Below the pieces are notes generated by a model. It was not told where the DNA came from and ran no database searches. It saw only the letters and a list, made by a program, of their open reading frames with translations. A stretch of 64,000 nucleotides of DNA, taken from contig CAKXYI010000002.1 of assembly GCA_934899185.1 (NCBI GenBank), positions 310,001-374,000 of the forward strand, written 5' to 3'. The translations under genes were made by a program, and so were the position numbers. Positions 7,584-16,759 of the stretch are shown in pieces (within the stretch, counting starts at the first letter, position 1; every line of letters begins with the position of its first letter). This stretch comes from an uncultured Lachnospiraceae bacterium (lineage in GTDB: Bacteria > Bacillota > Clostridia > Lachnospirales > Lachnospiraceae).

Positions 7584-8957
7584 ATGAAGAGCAGGGAAGC
7601 AGAGCGCTATCAGGAGTATCTGCGGGTTTTGGGAAAAACGCCAAAGTTACGCGACAGCATCCTGAAGGCTATGGATCGATATAAAGAACAAGTGCATATG
7701 GAAATGCTGAGTGATACCAGATTGTATCTTTTGACTTTTGTGCCTGCGCTGGTGGCATTTACAGAGTGGGTCATTGTCAAAGCAGAGCAGGAAAACAAGA
7801 CCCGTCTGTATTTTTTGAGCAGAGATGGTTATCAGATGTATGAGATCGCTCAGAAAATCGTTGAGAGTCGACATTTGGCGATTGAGTGCAAATACCTCTA
7901 TGTGTCCCGGTATTCTATGCGGATACCGACCTATCATATGGATATAGAAAGAGCCATTGACAGTATCTGTGTGGGAGGTATAGATGTGACTCCCTTTAAG
8001 ATCTTGAGGAGAGGCGCATTGAGCAAAAATGAATGTTATCAGGTTCTGGCGGAAATGCATCTGGAAGAGGTCAAGGACAATATCCTGAATTACCAGGAAG
8101 TGTTGGAATTGCGCTCACATTTGCAAAAGAGCAGACTCTTGCGTCAGTTTTTGGAAGCACATTCCAAGGAGGCCTATGCGGATGCCAGAGATTATCTGAT
8201 TCAGGAAGGTTTGTGTCAGGACGACCATTATTTGATCGTTGACAGCGGCTGGGTAGGCACTCTACAGAAATCGATTGAGATTATGGTGCAATCGGTCAAT
8301 CCGGATCTTCGGGTAGAGGGTTGCTACTTCGGTATGTATGAGGTGCCAAAGCAGGTGCCAAAAAGTCGTTTTCATGGATATTATTTTGATGCGACTTCCG
8401 GGATTTGGAGAAAAGCACATTTTAGCAATTCCTTGTTTGAAACGATTGTATCCAAAGACGAGGGTATGACGGTTGGTTATAGAAGACAGGGCGGGATCAT
8501 ACAGCCGCGCATGGGCAAACTTGCCAATCCAAACGGGGGTATGATGCATAGAAATGCAGAAGCCTTAAGTATCTTTCTTTCCCTATATATGGAGGAGAAA
8601 GAAAAAGAGCATATCGCAAGGTTTGTGATAGAAAAATTATTTGATCTGTTTATGTCGGAGCCGACCATGGTGGAAGTCCGTGCATACGGGGATAATCGAT
8701 TTTCAGATGATGTGATCGAGGATGGATATCAAAAGGTCGCAGCAGAGTTGTCTGTGCGGGATATTCAAAATCAGCATTTTATCCGGAAACTTTGTATTGT
8801 CAAGGGCATCAAAAAAGCAGTGATCCATGAGAGTGCATGGCTGGAAGGCAGCGTGGCAAGGCAGTTTGAACATCAGCCACGGCGGATGCGTCTGGAATAT
8901 GGACATATTCGATTTTATAAATGGGTGATCTTTGCCAGAAAGCAGATCAGGAGTTAG
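7584..8957 (+). CDS. Stand-alone homologue of the COG5610 C-terminal domain
   Basis: A 457-residue cytoplasmic protein without signal peptide. It carries the same two landmarks as the C-terminal halves of the two HAD proteins downstream: RLYFLSRDGYQMYEIA (about 72-87; compare ILFVARDGYLMKQVY and LLFLSRDGDILKQAY), and LIVDSGWVGTLQKSIEIM (about 219-236; compare VLVVDVGWRGQTVLAL and AVAVDIGWAGSGAMAL). The N-terminal HAD domain of those proteins is missing here; only about 50 residues precede the shared region. I do not know a biochemical function for this domain. Its place between the glycosyltransferase/lipoprotein genes and the exporter suggests a role in making or modifying the glycopolymer. 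The 3' end lies 17 bases before the exporter permease start. Confidence 0.75.
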   Translation: MKSREAERYQEYLRVLGKTPKLRDSILKAMDRYKEQVHMEMLSDTRLYLLTFVPALVAFTEWVIVKAEQENKTRLYFLSRDGYQMYEIAQKIVESRHLAIECKYLYVSRYSMRIPTYHMDIERAIDSICVGGIDVTPFKILRRGALSKNECYQVLAEMHLEEVKDNILNYQEVLELRSHLQKSRLLRQFLEAHSKEAYADARDYLIQEGLCQDDHYLIVDSGWVGTLQKSIEIMVQSVNPDLRVEGCYFGMYEVPKQVPKSRFHGYYFDATSGIWRKAHFSNSLFETIVSKDEGMTVGYRRQGGIIQPRMGKLANPNGGMMHRNAEALSIFLSLYMEEKEKEHIARFVIEKLFDLFMSEPTMVEVRAYGDNRFSDDVIEDGYQKVAAELSVRDIQNQHFIRKLCIVKGIKKAVIHESAWLEGSVARQFEHQPRRMRLEYGHIRFYKWVIFARKQIRS

Positions 8958-8973
8958 AAAAAGAAAAAGCGTT

Positions 8974-10845
8974 ATGAATAAGAGTAGGAAGAAAAAGATA
9001 TGGGCAGGAGGCATAAGTATGCTTTTTTGCCTTGTGATAATCAGTAGTTTTGTACTGCCGACCAAGGCGAGCAGTGCCGGTGTTTCTTTTGGTCAGGAGA
9101 CATATGAGGTGTCAAATGGTCAGGAATTTCAGGTAGAGGTCAAGTTGACGGCAGATGAAAAGATTGGTGTTTATGATGTGCAACTGCAATACGATACAGC
9201 GCGGCTGGAATACGTATCCGGTGCTGAGGCAGAGGCAGACGGCATCGTTACATTGACCGGGACCGGCTGGGGTACGGAGGTGACATATAGCAATCTGACC
9301 TTTCGTGCCATTGCCGGCGGTGAGGCGGGCATCAGTGTAAAAAGTGCAGAAATCGCAGCCAGTGGATCGGATGCGAGTGGATTTAAAGTGAATTCGTCAA
9401 TAATATCGACGATCCATGTTGCCGGTGCAGCGGATGCAGATGCTACTTCTTTTGTGGAGCAGTTGCAAGCATCGAAAAGACAAGAGGCGCAGGAGAAGTA
9501 TGGCGTTGCTACAGAGTTGCCGATCATCGGAACCATACAAAGCGGAGAGCAGACTTTGTATGTGGTAAATGTTTCAGAGTGTGATCTGACCGTTCCGGTG
9601 TGGGATTATCAGACAATTACGGAGACAGGCGAAAATGGAAAGATGACCTATCTGACCGATAAGGACAAGCAGATATACGTCTTACCGGTCATTGATAGTG
9701 CAGAGCAGATGTCTCTTTGGGTTCGGGGCAGGGATGGAACCGATTATTATCCGATAAGCCAGATACAGGATGCAGATGGAAAAAATTATTACATGATGTC
9801 GCTGGCGGGAGTAACCGATCTTTCCGGCGAGTTGACAGAGGAAGATATCGCGTCGGATACCATTTTTTACGCGGTGGATGAAGATGGCAATGGAAATTAT
9901 TTTCAATATACCAAGGATGGTGAACTACAAAAGTGGAATGAAAAGCATACGTCTGTGACCATCATTGTGGCAACGATTGTAGGACTGGTATTGATAGGTG
10001 GTGTAGTCATTGTTATGTATAGAAAAAGAAAACAGATCAAAAAGCGTTTGAAGAAGGGCTTAGAGCGGGCGAACTTTGATGGATCGGATAAAAAGCAATA
10101 TTTCTTTGTGATTCGGGAACTGACATCCAGAGAGATCAAAAGAAAATATGCCAGATCTTATCTGGGAATCATCTGGAGCGTTTTGAATCCGCTGCTTACC
10201 ATGATCGTTATGTCCTTGATCTTTTCCTATATGTTCAAACGATCCATAGAGAATTTCCCTCTTTATTATCTGACAGGAAATCTGTTCTGGGGATTGTTTA
10301 GTCAGGGAACGAATTCTGCTATGACAGCATTGGTAGACAATAAGAATTTGTTATTGAAGGCAAAATTACCGAAACAAACCTTTGTACTTTCAAGAGTATA
10401 TACATCGTTTGTTAATTTTGGATATACCTGTATCGCTTATGTATTGATGCTCTTGGTATTCCGCATACGACCATCATGGACGATGCTTCTGTTTATTCCG
10501 GATGTGATCCTATCACTTATATTTGCAACAGGCATAGGGTATATTTTGGCAATCATGTATGTATTTTTTGCAGATATCAAACATTTATATGGTGTGCTCT
10601 TGACCTTACTGATGTATATGTCAGCCATTTTCTATCCGGTCACATCCTTGCCGCCAACATTGCAGGAATTGATCGGATTAAATCCGGTGTACATGATGAT
10701 CTATATTGCCAGAGAGGCTGTTGTATACAACCATGTACCTCATTATTCGGCGTGGATCAAGTTGGGAATATCTGCGATTGTGAGCATGGCGATTGGGTTG
10801 TATGTATTTAGAAAGAAGCAGAATGATGTCATGCAAAGGGTTTAG
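8974..10845 (+). CDS. Polysaccharide ABC-2 exporter permease (Wzm/TagG-like) with N-terminal cohesin-like ectodomain
   Basis: A 623-residue fusion. The N-terminus is a signal peptide (about 1-33, ending near TKASSA), then a cohesin-like beta-sandwich (about 36-150: VSFGQETYEVSNGQEFQVEV, VQLQYDTARLEYVSGA, NLTFRAIAGGEAGISV). A second extracytoplasmic segment (about 150-320) follows, then a membrane helix (about 328-349) and a basic stop-transfer region RKRKQIKKRLKK. The rest (about 375-623) is a six-helix ABC-2 permease: FFVIRELTSREIKRKYARSY amphipathic start, LGIIWSVLNPLLTMIVMS, and GLNPVYMMIYIAREAV near the end. Known Wzm/TagG proteins start at the permease region, so the whole N-terminal half is extra. 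ATG 8974 is preferred to an in-frame TTG 42 bases upstream. The ribosome binding site is weak. Paired with the ATPase gene 11 bases downstream. Confidence 0.88.
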   Translation: MNKSRKKKIWAGGISMLFCLVIISSFVLPTKASSAGVSFGQETYEVSNGQEFQVEVKLTADEKIGVYDVQLQYDTARLEYVSGAEAEADGIVTLTGTGWGTEVTYSNLTFRAIAGGEAGISVKSAEIAASGSDASGFKVNSSIISTIHVAGAADADATSFVEQLQASKRQEAQEKYGVATELPIIGTIQSGEQTLYVVNVSECDLTVPVWDYQTITETGENGKMTYLTDKDKQIYVLPVIDSAEQMSLWVRGRDGTDYYPISQIQDADGKNYYMMSLAGVTDLSGELTEEDIASDTIFYAVDEDGNGNYFQYTKDGELQKWNEKHTSVTIIVATIVGLVLIGGVVIVMYRKRKQIKKRLKKGLERANFDGSDKKQYFFVIRELTSREIKRKYARSYLGIIWSVLNPLLTMIVMSLIFSYMFKRSIENFPLYYLTGNLFWGLFSQGTNSAMTALVDNKNLLLKAKLPKQTFVLSRVYTSFVNFGYTCIAYVLMLLVFRIRPSWTMLLFIPDVILSLIFATGIGYILAIMYVFFADIKHLYGVLLTLLMYMSAIFYPVTSLPPTLQELIGLNPVYMMIYIAREAVVYNHVPHYSAWIKLGISAIVSMAIGLYVFRKKQNDVMQRV

Positions 10846-10856
10846 GGAAGATAAAG

Positions 10857-12359
10857 ATGAGAATGAAGATAAGTAAGAAAGTATCCATGGTACTGCTAGC
10901 CGTTATGCTATTTGCTTCCTATATTCCGGTGTACGCAGCCAGTGGAAGTGTCAGTTTTGGATCGGAAGCCTATGAGCAAGATCCGGGAGCAGAATTTCCC
11001 ATTGGTCTATATGTCAGGGCGGACGAGACGATCGCGTCCTATCATGTGCGGGTGCAGTATGACACAGCGCGATTGCGTTATGTCAGTGGCGCTACCGGTG
11101 TGGATGAAGCGAATGGAATATTGACCTTTGATGGTACAGCCATGGAAGATGCCTCTGAGGTAAAGATATGGTTGGTTTTTGAGGGAATCAGCGGAGGAAA
11201 TGCCAGTGTAACCGTAACGACCGCCAGTGCAAGTGGAACGGCAGGAGATGAGATCGCTATGGCAGCACTGCCTACGGTTGCCGTGAATTTATCCGGAGAG
11301 GATACGGCACAGGCGGTGCCGGTACAAGCACCAGAGAATGTGACTAATGATGAGCCGGTAGTAACCAGTGATACCAAGCAGATTGAGGAAGAAACGGACA
11401 AGTCAGAACAATCGAAAGGACATTCGGTCAATCGGATCATCATGGGAACCGTGTTGGTTGTTGTTACGATCATTGTCATTATGGCAATCCTCTTTTTGCG
11501 GGAGTATATGCGGGCACAAAAGAGGCGCAAGAAACGTCAACAAAAACGGATCGCAAATAAGGAACTAGCAATGCCGGCAGTGCAAAAGCCGATCGAAGAG
11601 AAAATGATTACGGAATCGGATGCAAAACCTGTCATTCATGTTGAAGATGTAACAATGCGGTTTAAGGTATCTACCAGTAATGCCTCCGGTATTAAGGAAT
11701 ATCTGATCCAGTGGCTCAAACATCAGGTAAGTTATCGGGAGTTCACAGCCCTAGATCATGTGAGTTTTGATGTCTATAAGGGAGAAATCGTCGGCATCAT
11801 CGGAACCAATGGCTCCGGTAAATCGACGTTATTAAAAATCGTATCGGGAGCACTCAATCCAACAGAGGGACATGTAGAAGTGGATCGAAGAAAGATCCAG
11901 TTACTGACCCTTGGAACCGGATTTGATATGGAACTGTCCGCTAGAGAAAATGTATATCTCAATGGATCGATCATCGGGTATTCCAGAGAGTTCTTGGATC
12001 AACATTATGATGAGATTGTTGCTTTCGCAGAATTGGAAGATTTCATGGAAGAAAAAGTTAAGAATTTTTCCAGTGGTATGGTAAGCCGGCTTGGATTTGC
12101 TATTGCTACGGCTGGTGATGCGGCGGAGATCTTGATCCTAGACGAAGTCTTATCTGTAGGGGATGAATTCTTCCGCAAGAAGAGTCTGGCGAGAGTAAAA
12201 GAAATGATCCACGGAGGAAGCACGGTGCTGATGGTCAGTCATGGTATGGGAACCATTCTTGAAAATTGTACAAAAGTTGTGTGGATAGAGAAGGGCAAAC
12301 TCAAGATGGTTGGAGAACCAAATGTAGTGTGCGGGGCGTATCAACAGAAAAGAAGTTAG
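10857..12359 (+). CDS. Polysaccharide ABC exporter ATPase (Wzt/TagH-like) with N-terminal cohesin-like ectodomain and membrane anchor
   Basis: A 500-residue fusion. It has a signal peptide (about 1-27, ending VYAA), a cohesin-like domain (about 31-146, with HVRVQYDTARLRYVSGATG nearly repeating the permease's domain), an acidic linker (about 150-190), one membrane helix (about 193-214), then RAQKRRKKRQQKR on the cytoplasmic side. The ATPase runs from about 259: Walker A GTNGSGKST (316-324), a Wzt/TagH-type signature NFSSGMVSRLGFA (403-415), Walker B ILILDE (about 425-430) and the switch SHG (461). Normal Wzt/TagH ATPases are soluble. Here the ATPase is predicted to be tethered with its partner domain outside. 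The C-terminus ends soon after the ATPase, so there is no Wzt-type C-terminal carbohydrate domain. Confidence 0.88.
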   Translation: MRMKISKKVSMVLLAVMLFASYIPVYAASGSVSFGSEAYEQDPGAEFPIGLYVRADETIASYHVRVQYDTARLRYVSGATGVDEANGILTFDGTAMEDASEVKIWLVFEGISGGNASVTVTTASASGTAGDEIAMAALPTVAVNLSGEDTAQAVPVQAPENVTNDEPVVTSDTKQIEEETDKSEQSKGHSVNRIIMGTVLVVVTIIVIMAILFLREYMRAQKRRKKRQQKRIANKELAMPAVQKPIEEKMITESDAKPVIHVEDVTMRFKVSTSNASGIKEYLIQWLKHQVSYREFTALDHVSFDVYKGEIVGIIGTNGSGKSTLLKIVSGALNPTEGHVEVDRRKIQLLTLGTGFDMELSARENVYLNGSIIGYSREFLDQHYDEIVAFAELEDFMEEKVKNFSSGMVSRLGFAIATAGDAAEILILDEVLSVGDEFFRKKSLARVKEMIHGGSTVLMVSHGMGTILENCTKVVWIEKGKLKMVGEPNVVCGAYQQKRS

Positions 12360-12372
12360 ACGAGGAATATGT

Positions 12373-12950
12373 ATGGTATTATCAAAGGGTTATACATTAT
12401 ATGATGAATATGGAAGAAGCGTGCTTGACATAAGAGACAAAACAGAATTTGGAGCATTTCGTCAAAAAGATGATTGTGTTATAGAGAGTCCGGCAAGATT
12501 TGGTGGAGGAGTCATTTCATGTGCTTTTATTGGAGCATTTTCATATGTGAATTCTAATACATATTTGCGTGCAAGTTCTGTAGGACGGTTTTGCGCGATA
12601 GGTCCAAATCTTATGGCGGGAATGTAACTATTCTTAGAGGAGTTACAATAGGAGATGGCGCTGTACTAGCAGCAGGTGCCGTTGTTACAAAAGATGTGCC
12701 GCCATATGCAATTGTAGGTGGTGTTCCAGCAAAGGTTATCAAAAAAAGATTTGATAATAGAGTTATTGAACGGCTGGAAGAACTTCAATGGTGGAATTAT
12801 GGACCAGATATATGGAAAGGTATAGATATTTTTGATATAGAGAAAGCATTGGATATAGCAGAAGAACGCGTGAGGTCAGGAATTTCACCATATAATGAAG
12901 GGAAAATTGTCATGTGTTTTGGGAAAAATAAAATTGAGATGGAAAGGTAG
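12373..12950 (+). pseudogene. Broken hexapeptide-repeat acetyltransferase (XAT/CatB-like)
   Basis: Two pieces of one O-acetyltransferase in different frames. Frame 1 (12,373-12,627) gives the N-terminal part through the left-handed beta-helix text [13 protein letters not shown] and stops. The rest continues in another frame from about 12,612 with [34 protein letters not shown] and [10 protein letters not shown] to 12,950. In intact relatives about 50-60 residues containing the active-site histidine loop and a GNDVWIG segment lie between these parts. They are missing, so this is an out-of-frame internal deletion and not a simple frameshift. The junction lies in TGGCGGG, which could have occurred on both sides (LMAG and WIGGN coding), fitting slippage between short direct repeats. 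The product would be inactive. Confidence 0.85.
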
Positions 12951-12958
12951 GATAATGT

Positions 12959-15112
12959 ATGAACGAAGGATTTTATAATTTTTTTGTACGAAGAAATTCA
13001 TTTATTCGGTATGAATATGAAAGATACGTCATGGAACATTTGGAGGAACATAAGTTTGATAGATTTAAACATTGGAAATTATTATTAAGTTTAAATTGGC
13101 ACTATCGTATTCAAGAGAGTGATAAACCATTGTTATATGGAGAGGTAAATCAAAATAAAACAACATGGCAAATTATGGAGGAAACACAGAATCCGCAACC
13201 AATAAGTGTATCTGCTGTAACACTACCTGAACCAGAAATATTGCAAGTCAAACCCACAAAATTACCATATTTAAAGGGGGCAGAATCAAGAAGTAGGTCA
13301 TGGGTGCCACCATATGATTTAGTTCGAACATTAAATACATATGATGTGGTTAGTTTTGATATCTTCGATACACTGCTATTTCGACCATTGGAGTTACCTA
13401 GACACGTTTTTTTAATAGTAGGTAATGAATTAAATATCTTAAATTTTACCAATATAAGAATTAACGCAGAAAATAAATTGAGAGATGAGCAATATAGAAA
13501 AAATGGACATAGAGAAATCACAATTGATGATATCTATAAAGAGATAGAGCGCCAGACGGGGTTAAAAGCAGAATTAGGAATTAAAACAGAACTACGTGTG
13601 GAATTAGATTTATGTTTTGCTAATCCATATATGAAATATGTTTTTGATACTTTAAGAGGCTTGGGAAAGCGAATATGTCTTGTTTCTGATATGTATCTGC
13701 AAAGCGATAAAGTTGAGCAATTGTTGCAAAAATGTGGATATCAAGATTATGAGAAATTGTTTATTTCGTGTGAATATACATGTAGCAAGCGTGATGGTGG
13801 ACTATTTGATCGATTAAAAGAATATGTGGGGGAGAATAACACCATTATTCATGTAGGCGATAATCCAGTATCAGATATAGAAAGAGCCAAAGAAAAAGGA
13901 ATAGATGTATTTTTTTACGAGAATGTTAACAAGAAAGGAAAAGGATATCGTACTAGTGATATTAAGGGATTAATTGGAAGTGCTTATAGAGGTATTGTAA
14001 ATAGCCATTTACATAATGGTTATAAACGATATGACGCATATTATGAGTATGGATTTATATACGGAGGTCTTTTTATGCTAGGGTTTGCAGAACATATTCA
14101 TGAATATGCAAAAAATCACAATGTAGATAAAATTTTATTTGTAGCTAGAGATGGTTATCTGATGAAACAAGTATATGATCAATGCTTTAGAGATATTCCA
14201 ACAGAATATATTTTATGTTCAAGAATTTCTAATCTAAAAATGTCAGCATATTGTAACAAAAATTCTTTCATGAAAGAATATGTATATCGATGGAGACAGG
14301 ATGGAATAAAAATAACGGTAAGAGATGTGTTGGAAAACATGGAGTTGGGAACGCTTGCTAGTGAATTAGAGAAGTATGTTCCATTGGATTGTATTGTTAA
14401 CAAAAGCAATACAGAAGATATTGTGCATTTTATAGATGACTATTGGAAAGAAATTACTCAAATATATGAGAAAACAACATATCTAGCGAAAGAATATTAT
14501 GCGGATTTTTTTACAGGTGCAAAAAAAGTACTAGTTGTAGATGTTGGATGGCGAGGACAGACGGTTTTAGCCTTACGAAATTTGGAGAGAGATTATTGGC
14601 ACTTTGGATGTGAAATTGTTGGCATGCTTGCTGCAAGTGCGCCTACATATGAATGTCAAGGTCAACTTCAAGCTGGAATATTAAATACCTACATGTTTTC
14701 GCCAATTGATAACATATCATGTTTTGAATCACATTCAAAAAATAGTATTAATAATATTTTGACAGAACTTTTGTTGGGGGCACCAATGCCATCATTTGGC
14801 GGCTTTAAAGCAAATGGAAGTACATATGAATTACAATTTGATGTTCCAGAAATTTCTAATTATGAAACGATTGAAAAAATCCATACAGGAATACAGGACT
14901 TTGTAAATTTGTATAAAAATGCATTCTCACAATATGAGTATATGTATCATATATCAGGGTATGACGCATATATGCCACTGAAACATATTTTTAAAGATTA
15001 TTCATTTATTAAACGGTTTTTGGGCAAATATGAATTCCAAGATTCGGTAGGAGGAACTGCAGGAGAAAATTCTAGAACAATTAAAGATGTTTTTAAAAAA
15101 TTTAATTTGTAG
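12959..15112 (+). CDS. COG5610-type HAD hydrolase with ARDG/VDxGW C-terminal domain (copy 1, AT-rich)
   Basis: A 717-residue protein. The HAD domain (about 125-330) has motif I VVSFDIFDTLLFRPL, motif II CLVSDMYL, a motif III lysine region near SKRDGGLFDRL, and motif IV HVGDNPVSDIERAK. In motif I the residue two after the nucleophilic Asp is Phe, not Asp, so the usual general acid of HAD phosphatases is missing. The C-terminal domain (about 360-690) carries ILFVARDGYLMKQVY and VLVVDVGWRGQTVLAL, shared with the 7584 and 18,329 genes. The family occurs in surface-polysaccharide loci; its reaction is unknown to me. The sequence is AT-rich with A/T-ending codons, unlike its paralogue at 18,329. 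Confidence 0.8.
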   Translation: MNEGFYNFFVRRNSFIRYEYERYVMEHLEEHKFDRFKHWKLLLSLNWHYRIQESDKPLLYGEVNQNKTTWQIMEETQNPQPISVSAVTLPEPEILQVKPTKLPYLKGAESRSRSWVPPYDLVRTLNTYDVVSFDIFDTLLFRPLELPRHVFLIVGNELNILNFTNIRINAENKLRDEQYRKNGHREITIDDIYKEIERQTGLKAELGIKTELRVELDLCFANPYMKYVFDTLRGLGKRICLVSDMYLQSDKVEQLLQKCGYQDYEKLFISCEYTCSKRDGGLFDRLKEYVGENNTIIHVGDNPVSDIERAKEKGIDVFFYENVNKKGKGYRTSDIKGLIGSAYRGIVNSHLHNGYKRYDAYYEYGFIYGGLFMLGFAEHIHEYAKNHNVDKILFVARDGYLMKQVYDQCFRDIPTEYILCSRISNLKMSAYCNKNSFMKEYVYRWRQDGIKITVRDVLENMELGTLASELEKYVPLDCIVNKSNTEDIVHFIDDYWKEITQIYEKTTYLAKEYYADFFTGAKKVLVVDVGWRGQTVLALRNLERDYWHFGCEIVGMLAASAPTYECQGQLQAGILNTYMFSPIDNISCFESHSKNSINNILTELLLGAPMPSFGGFKANGSTYELQFDVPEISNYETIEKIHTGIQDFVNLYKNAFSQYEYMYHISGYDAYMPLKHIFKDYSFIKRFLGKYEFQDSVGGTAGENSRTIKDVFKKFNL

Positions 15113-15123
15113 GAGGTGAAGCA

Positions 15124-16758
15124 ATGCTTATATATTATGCTATGACAAAATATCACTTGATTTTTTCAATGACACATAAATTGAAAAATTATGGAAAACA
15201 ACATGCTGTACTTTTTTTATATTCAGGATTACAAGGCATTGAAGAAGAATATGACAAAATACTAGAAACACAGATTTTTAGTCAGGTTTATATTGTGCCG
15301 GAAATTCAATTGCGTAAAAGATGGGTCCCCCTTAAGGAAGGATACACACCAGCGGATATAGAAAACAATATATCTAAAATGGTAGAGGATATTGAGAGAT
15401 GGCTGCCTATTTCATTGTCAAGAGAAGATATAATATATTTAGCAAATGACCATTGGGCATTAGGAACATATTGTATTTATAATAAAATACCATATCACTA
15501 TTATGAAGATGGTGTTGGGATGCTGTCAAAACCAGATTATTCGTATGAGTTAGTTAGGAAGATGAATGTAACACATGCAATTACGGCAAGGTATATGGGA
15601 GCGTTTGGATTAAACTCTTATGTTATAGAAAAAATAGGTGATTTGAATAATCAATCAGAAGGTTTTTGTGATGAGAAAGCAGTTCATTTTTCGTTGAAAG
15701 ATGAATTAAGAGAATTAAATGAGACAGATAGAAGCAAAATTTTGTATATTTTTGACGCTCCGAAACTAAGAGGAAAAGATGATATAACTATTCTGCTGAC
15801 GGAACATTTTGTAAATATGAAGAGATTATCGATAGAAGGACAACAGGAAATATATGCATTGTTAGTCGATTTGTTTGGTGAAGGGCAAAATTTATGTATC
15901 AAACCCCATCCAAATGATTTCCAAATCAACTACAAGCAAATTTTCCCAGAAGCAGAAATGATATCGCGGTTCTTTCCATCAGAGTTGTTGCCATATTGCT
16001 TTGATAAAAAACTGAAACTTGCCTTAGCAGCATGTTCTACTTCTGTTTATGGGCTACAGGATATTACACAAAGTATATTGCGATTTGATATTGATATAGA
16101 AAATCACTATATGTTTTTGCTGAAATATTGGGTCTGTGCCAAGATTGTGAAAATTTTACATGCAAATAGTGTGAAATGTATAAATACATATGATGATTTG
16201 GTAGCAGGTGTTGGCTTGGATATATCCATGAAGAGGGAAAATACAGGAACAATTTATATTGTGGATGACAAGCAGGAACAAGGCGGAAAAACACCGATTA
16301 TGGATAAACAAGACGTTTTGATATATGTGAATTCTAAGAATTTATATACTGATTTCATCGATATTGAAATGGAATTAGAAAAACTATGCATTATTCGAAT
16401 ACATAAAGAAATATATGATCTTAACAATATTCAGGATAAAAGTGATGAGCATATATGGATTTACTCACAGGATAGAAAAATTGTACAAACAATCAGAGCA
16501 TTTCATGAAAGGAGAGAGATGAAGCATATGGGTATGATGTTGGATGTGGATTGTATTACTGATAATAGTGAAATGAAAGTCAAAATTCTTGAGGGAAATC
16601 TGAAAGCTTCTTTAGAACGAATTGCTAGATATAAGGAGAAAGAACAAGAATATCAACAGACAATCAAACAGTTGCAGGAACAGTTACAGCAGAACGATCA
16701 AGAAGTGCTAACGTTGTTAGAAAGAGCATTGAAACAAAAACACAAGGAGGAAGAATAG
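15124..16758 (+). CDS. Polysialyltransferase-like glycosyltransferase with C-terminal coiled coil
   Basis: A 544-residue protein preceded by a perfect AGGAGGTGA. The N-terminal two thirds resemble GT52/polysialyltransferase-type enzymes: a YYEDGVGML motif near 128, KPHPND near 261-266 (the nucleotide-binding His-Pro region of this group) and FFPSELLPY near 285. Residues about 490-544 form a charged coiled coil (KEKEQEYQQTIKQLQEQLQ). The next gene encodes a CMP-sugar synthetase-like protein, which fits a CMP-activated nonulosonic acid donor. Recognition rests on short motifs plus context, so the family is likely but not certain. It may instead be another GT-B capsular transferase. Confidence 0.6.
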   Translation: MLIYYAMTKYHLIFSMTHKLKNYGKQHAVLFLYSGLQGIEEEYDKILETQIFSQVYIVPEIQLRKRWVPLKEGYTPADIENNISKMVEDIERWLPISLSREDIIYLANDHWALGTYCIYNKIPYHYYEDGVGMLSKPDYSYELVRKMNVTHAITARYMGAFGLNSYVIEKIGDLNNQSEGFCDEKAVHFSLKDELRELNETDRSKILYIFDAPKLRGKDDITILLTEHFVNMKRLSIEGQQEIYALLVDLFGEGQNLCIKPHPNDFQINYKQIFPEAEMISRFFPSELLPYCFDKKLKLALAACSTSVYGLQDITQSILRFDIDIENHYMFLLKYWVCAKIVKILHANSVKCINTYDDLVAGVGLDISMKRENTGTIYIVDDKQEQGGKTPIMDKQDVLIYVNSKNLYTDFIDIEMELEKLCIIRIHKEIYDLNNIQDKSDEHIWIYSQDRKIVQTIRAFHERREMKHMGMMLDVDCITDNSEMKVKILEGNLKASLERIARYKEKEQEYQQTIKQLQEQLQQNDQEVLTLLERALKQKHKEEE

Positions 16759-16759
16759 A

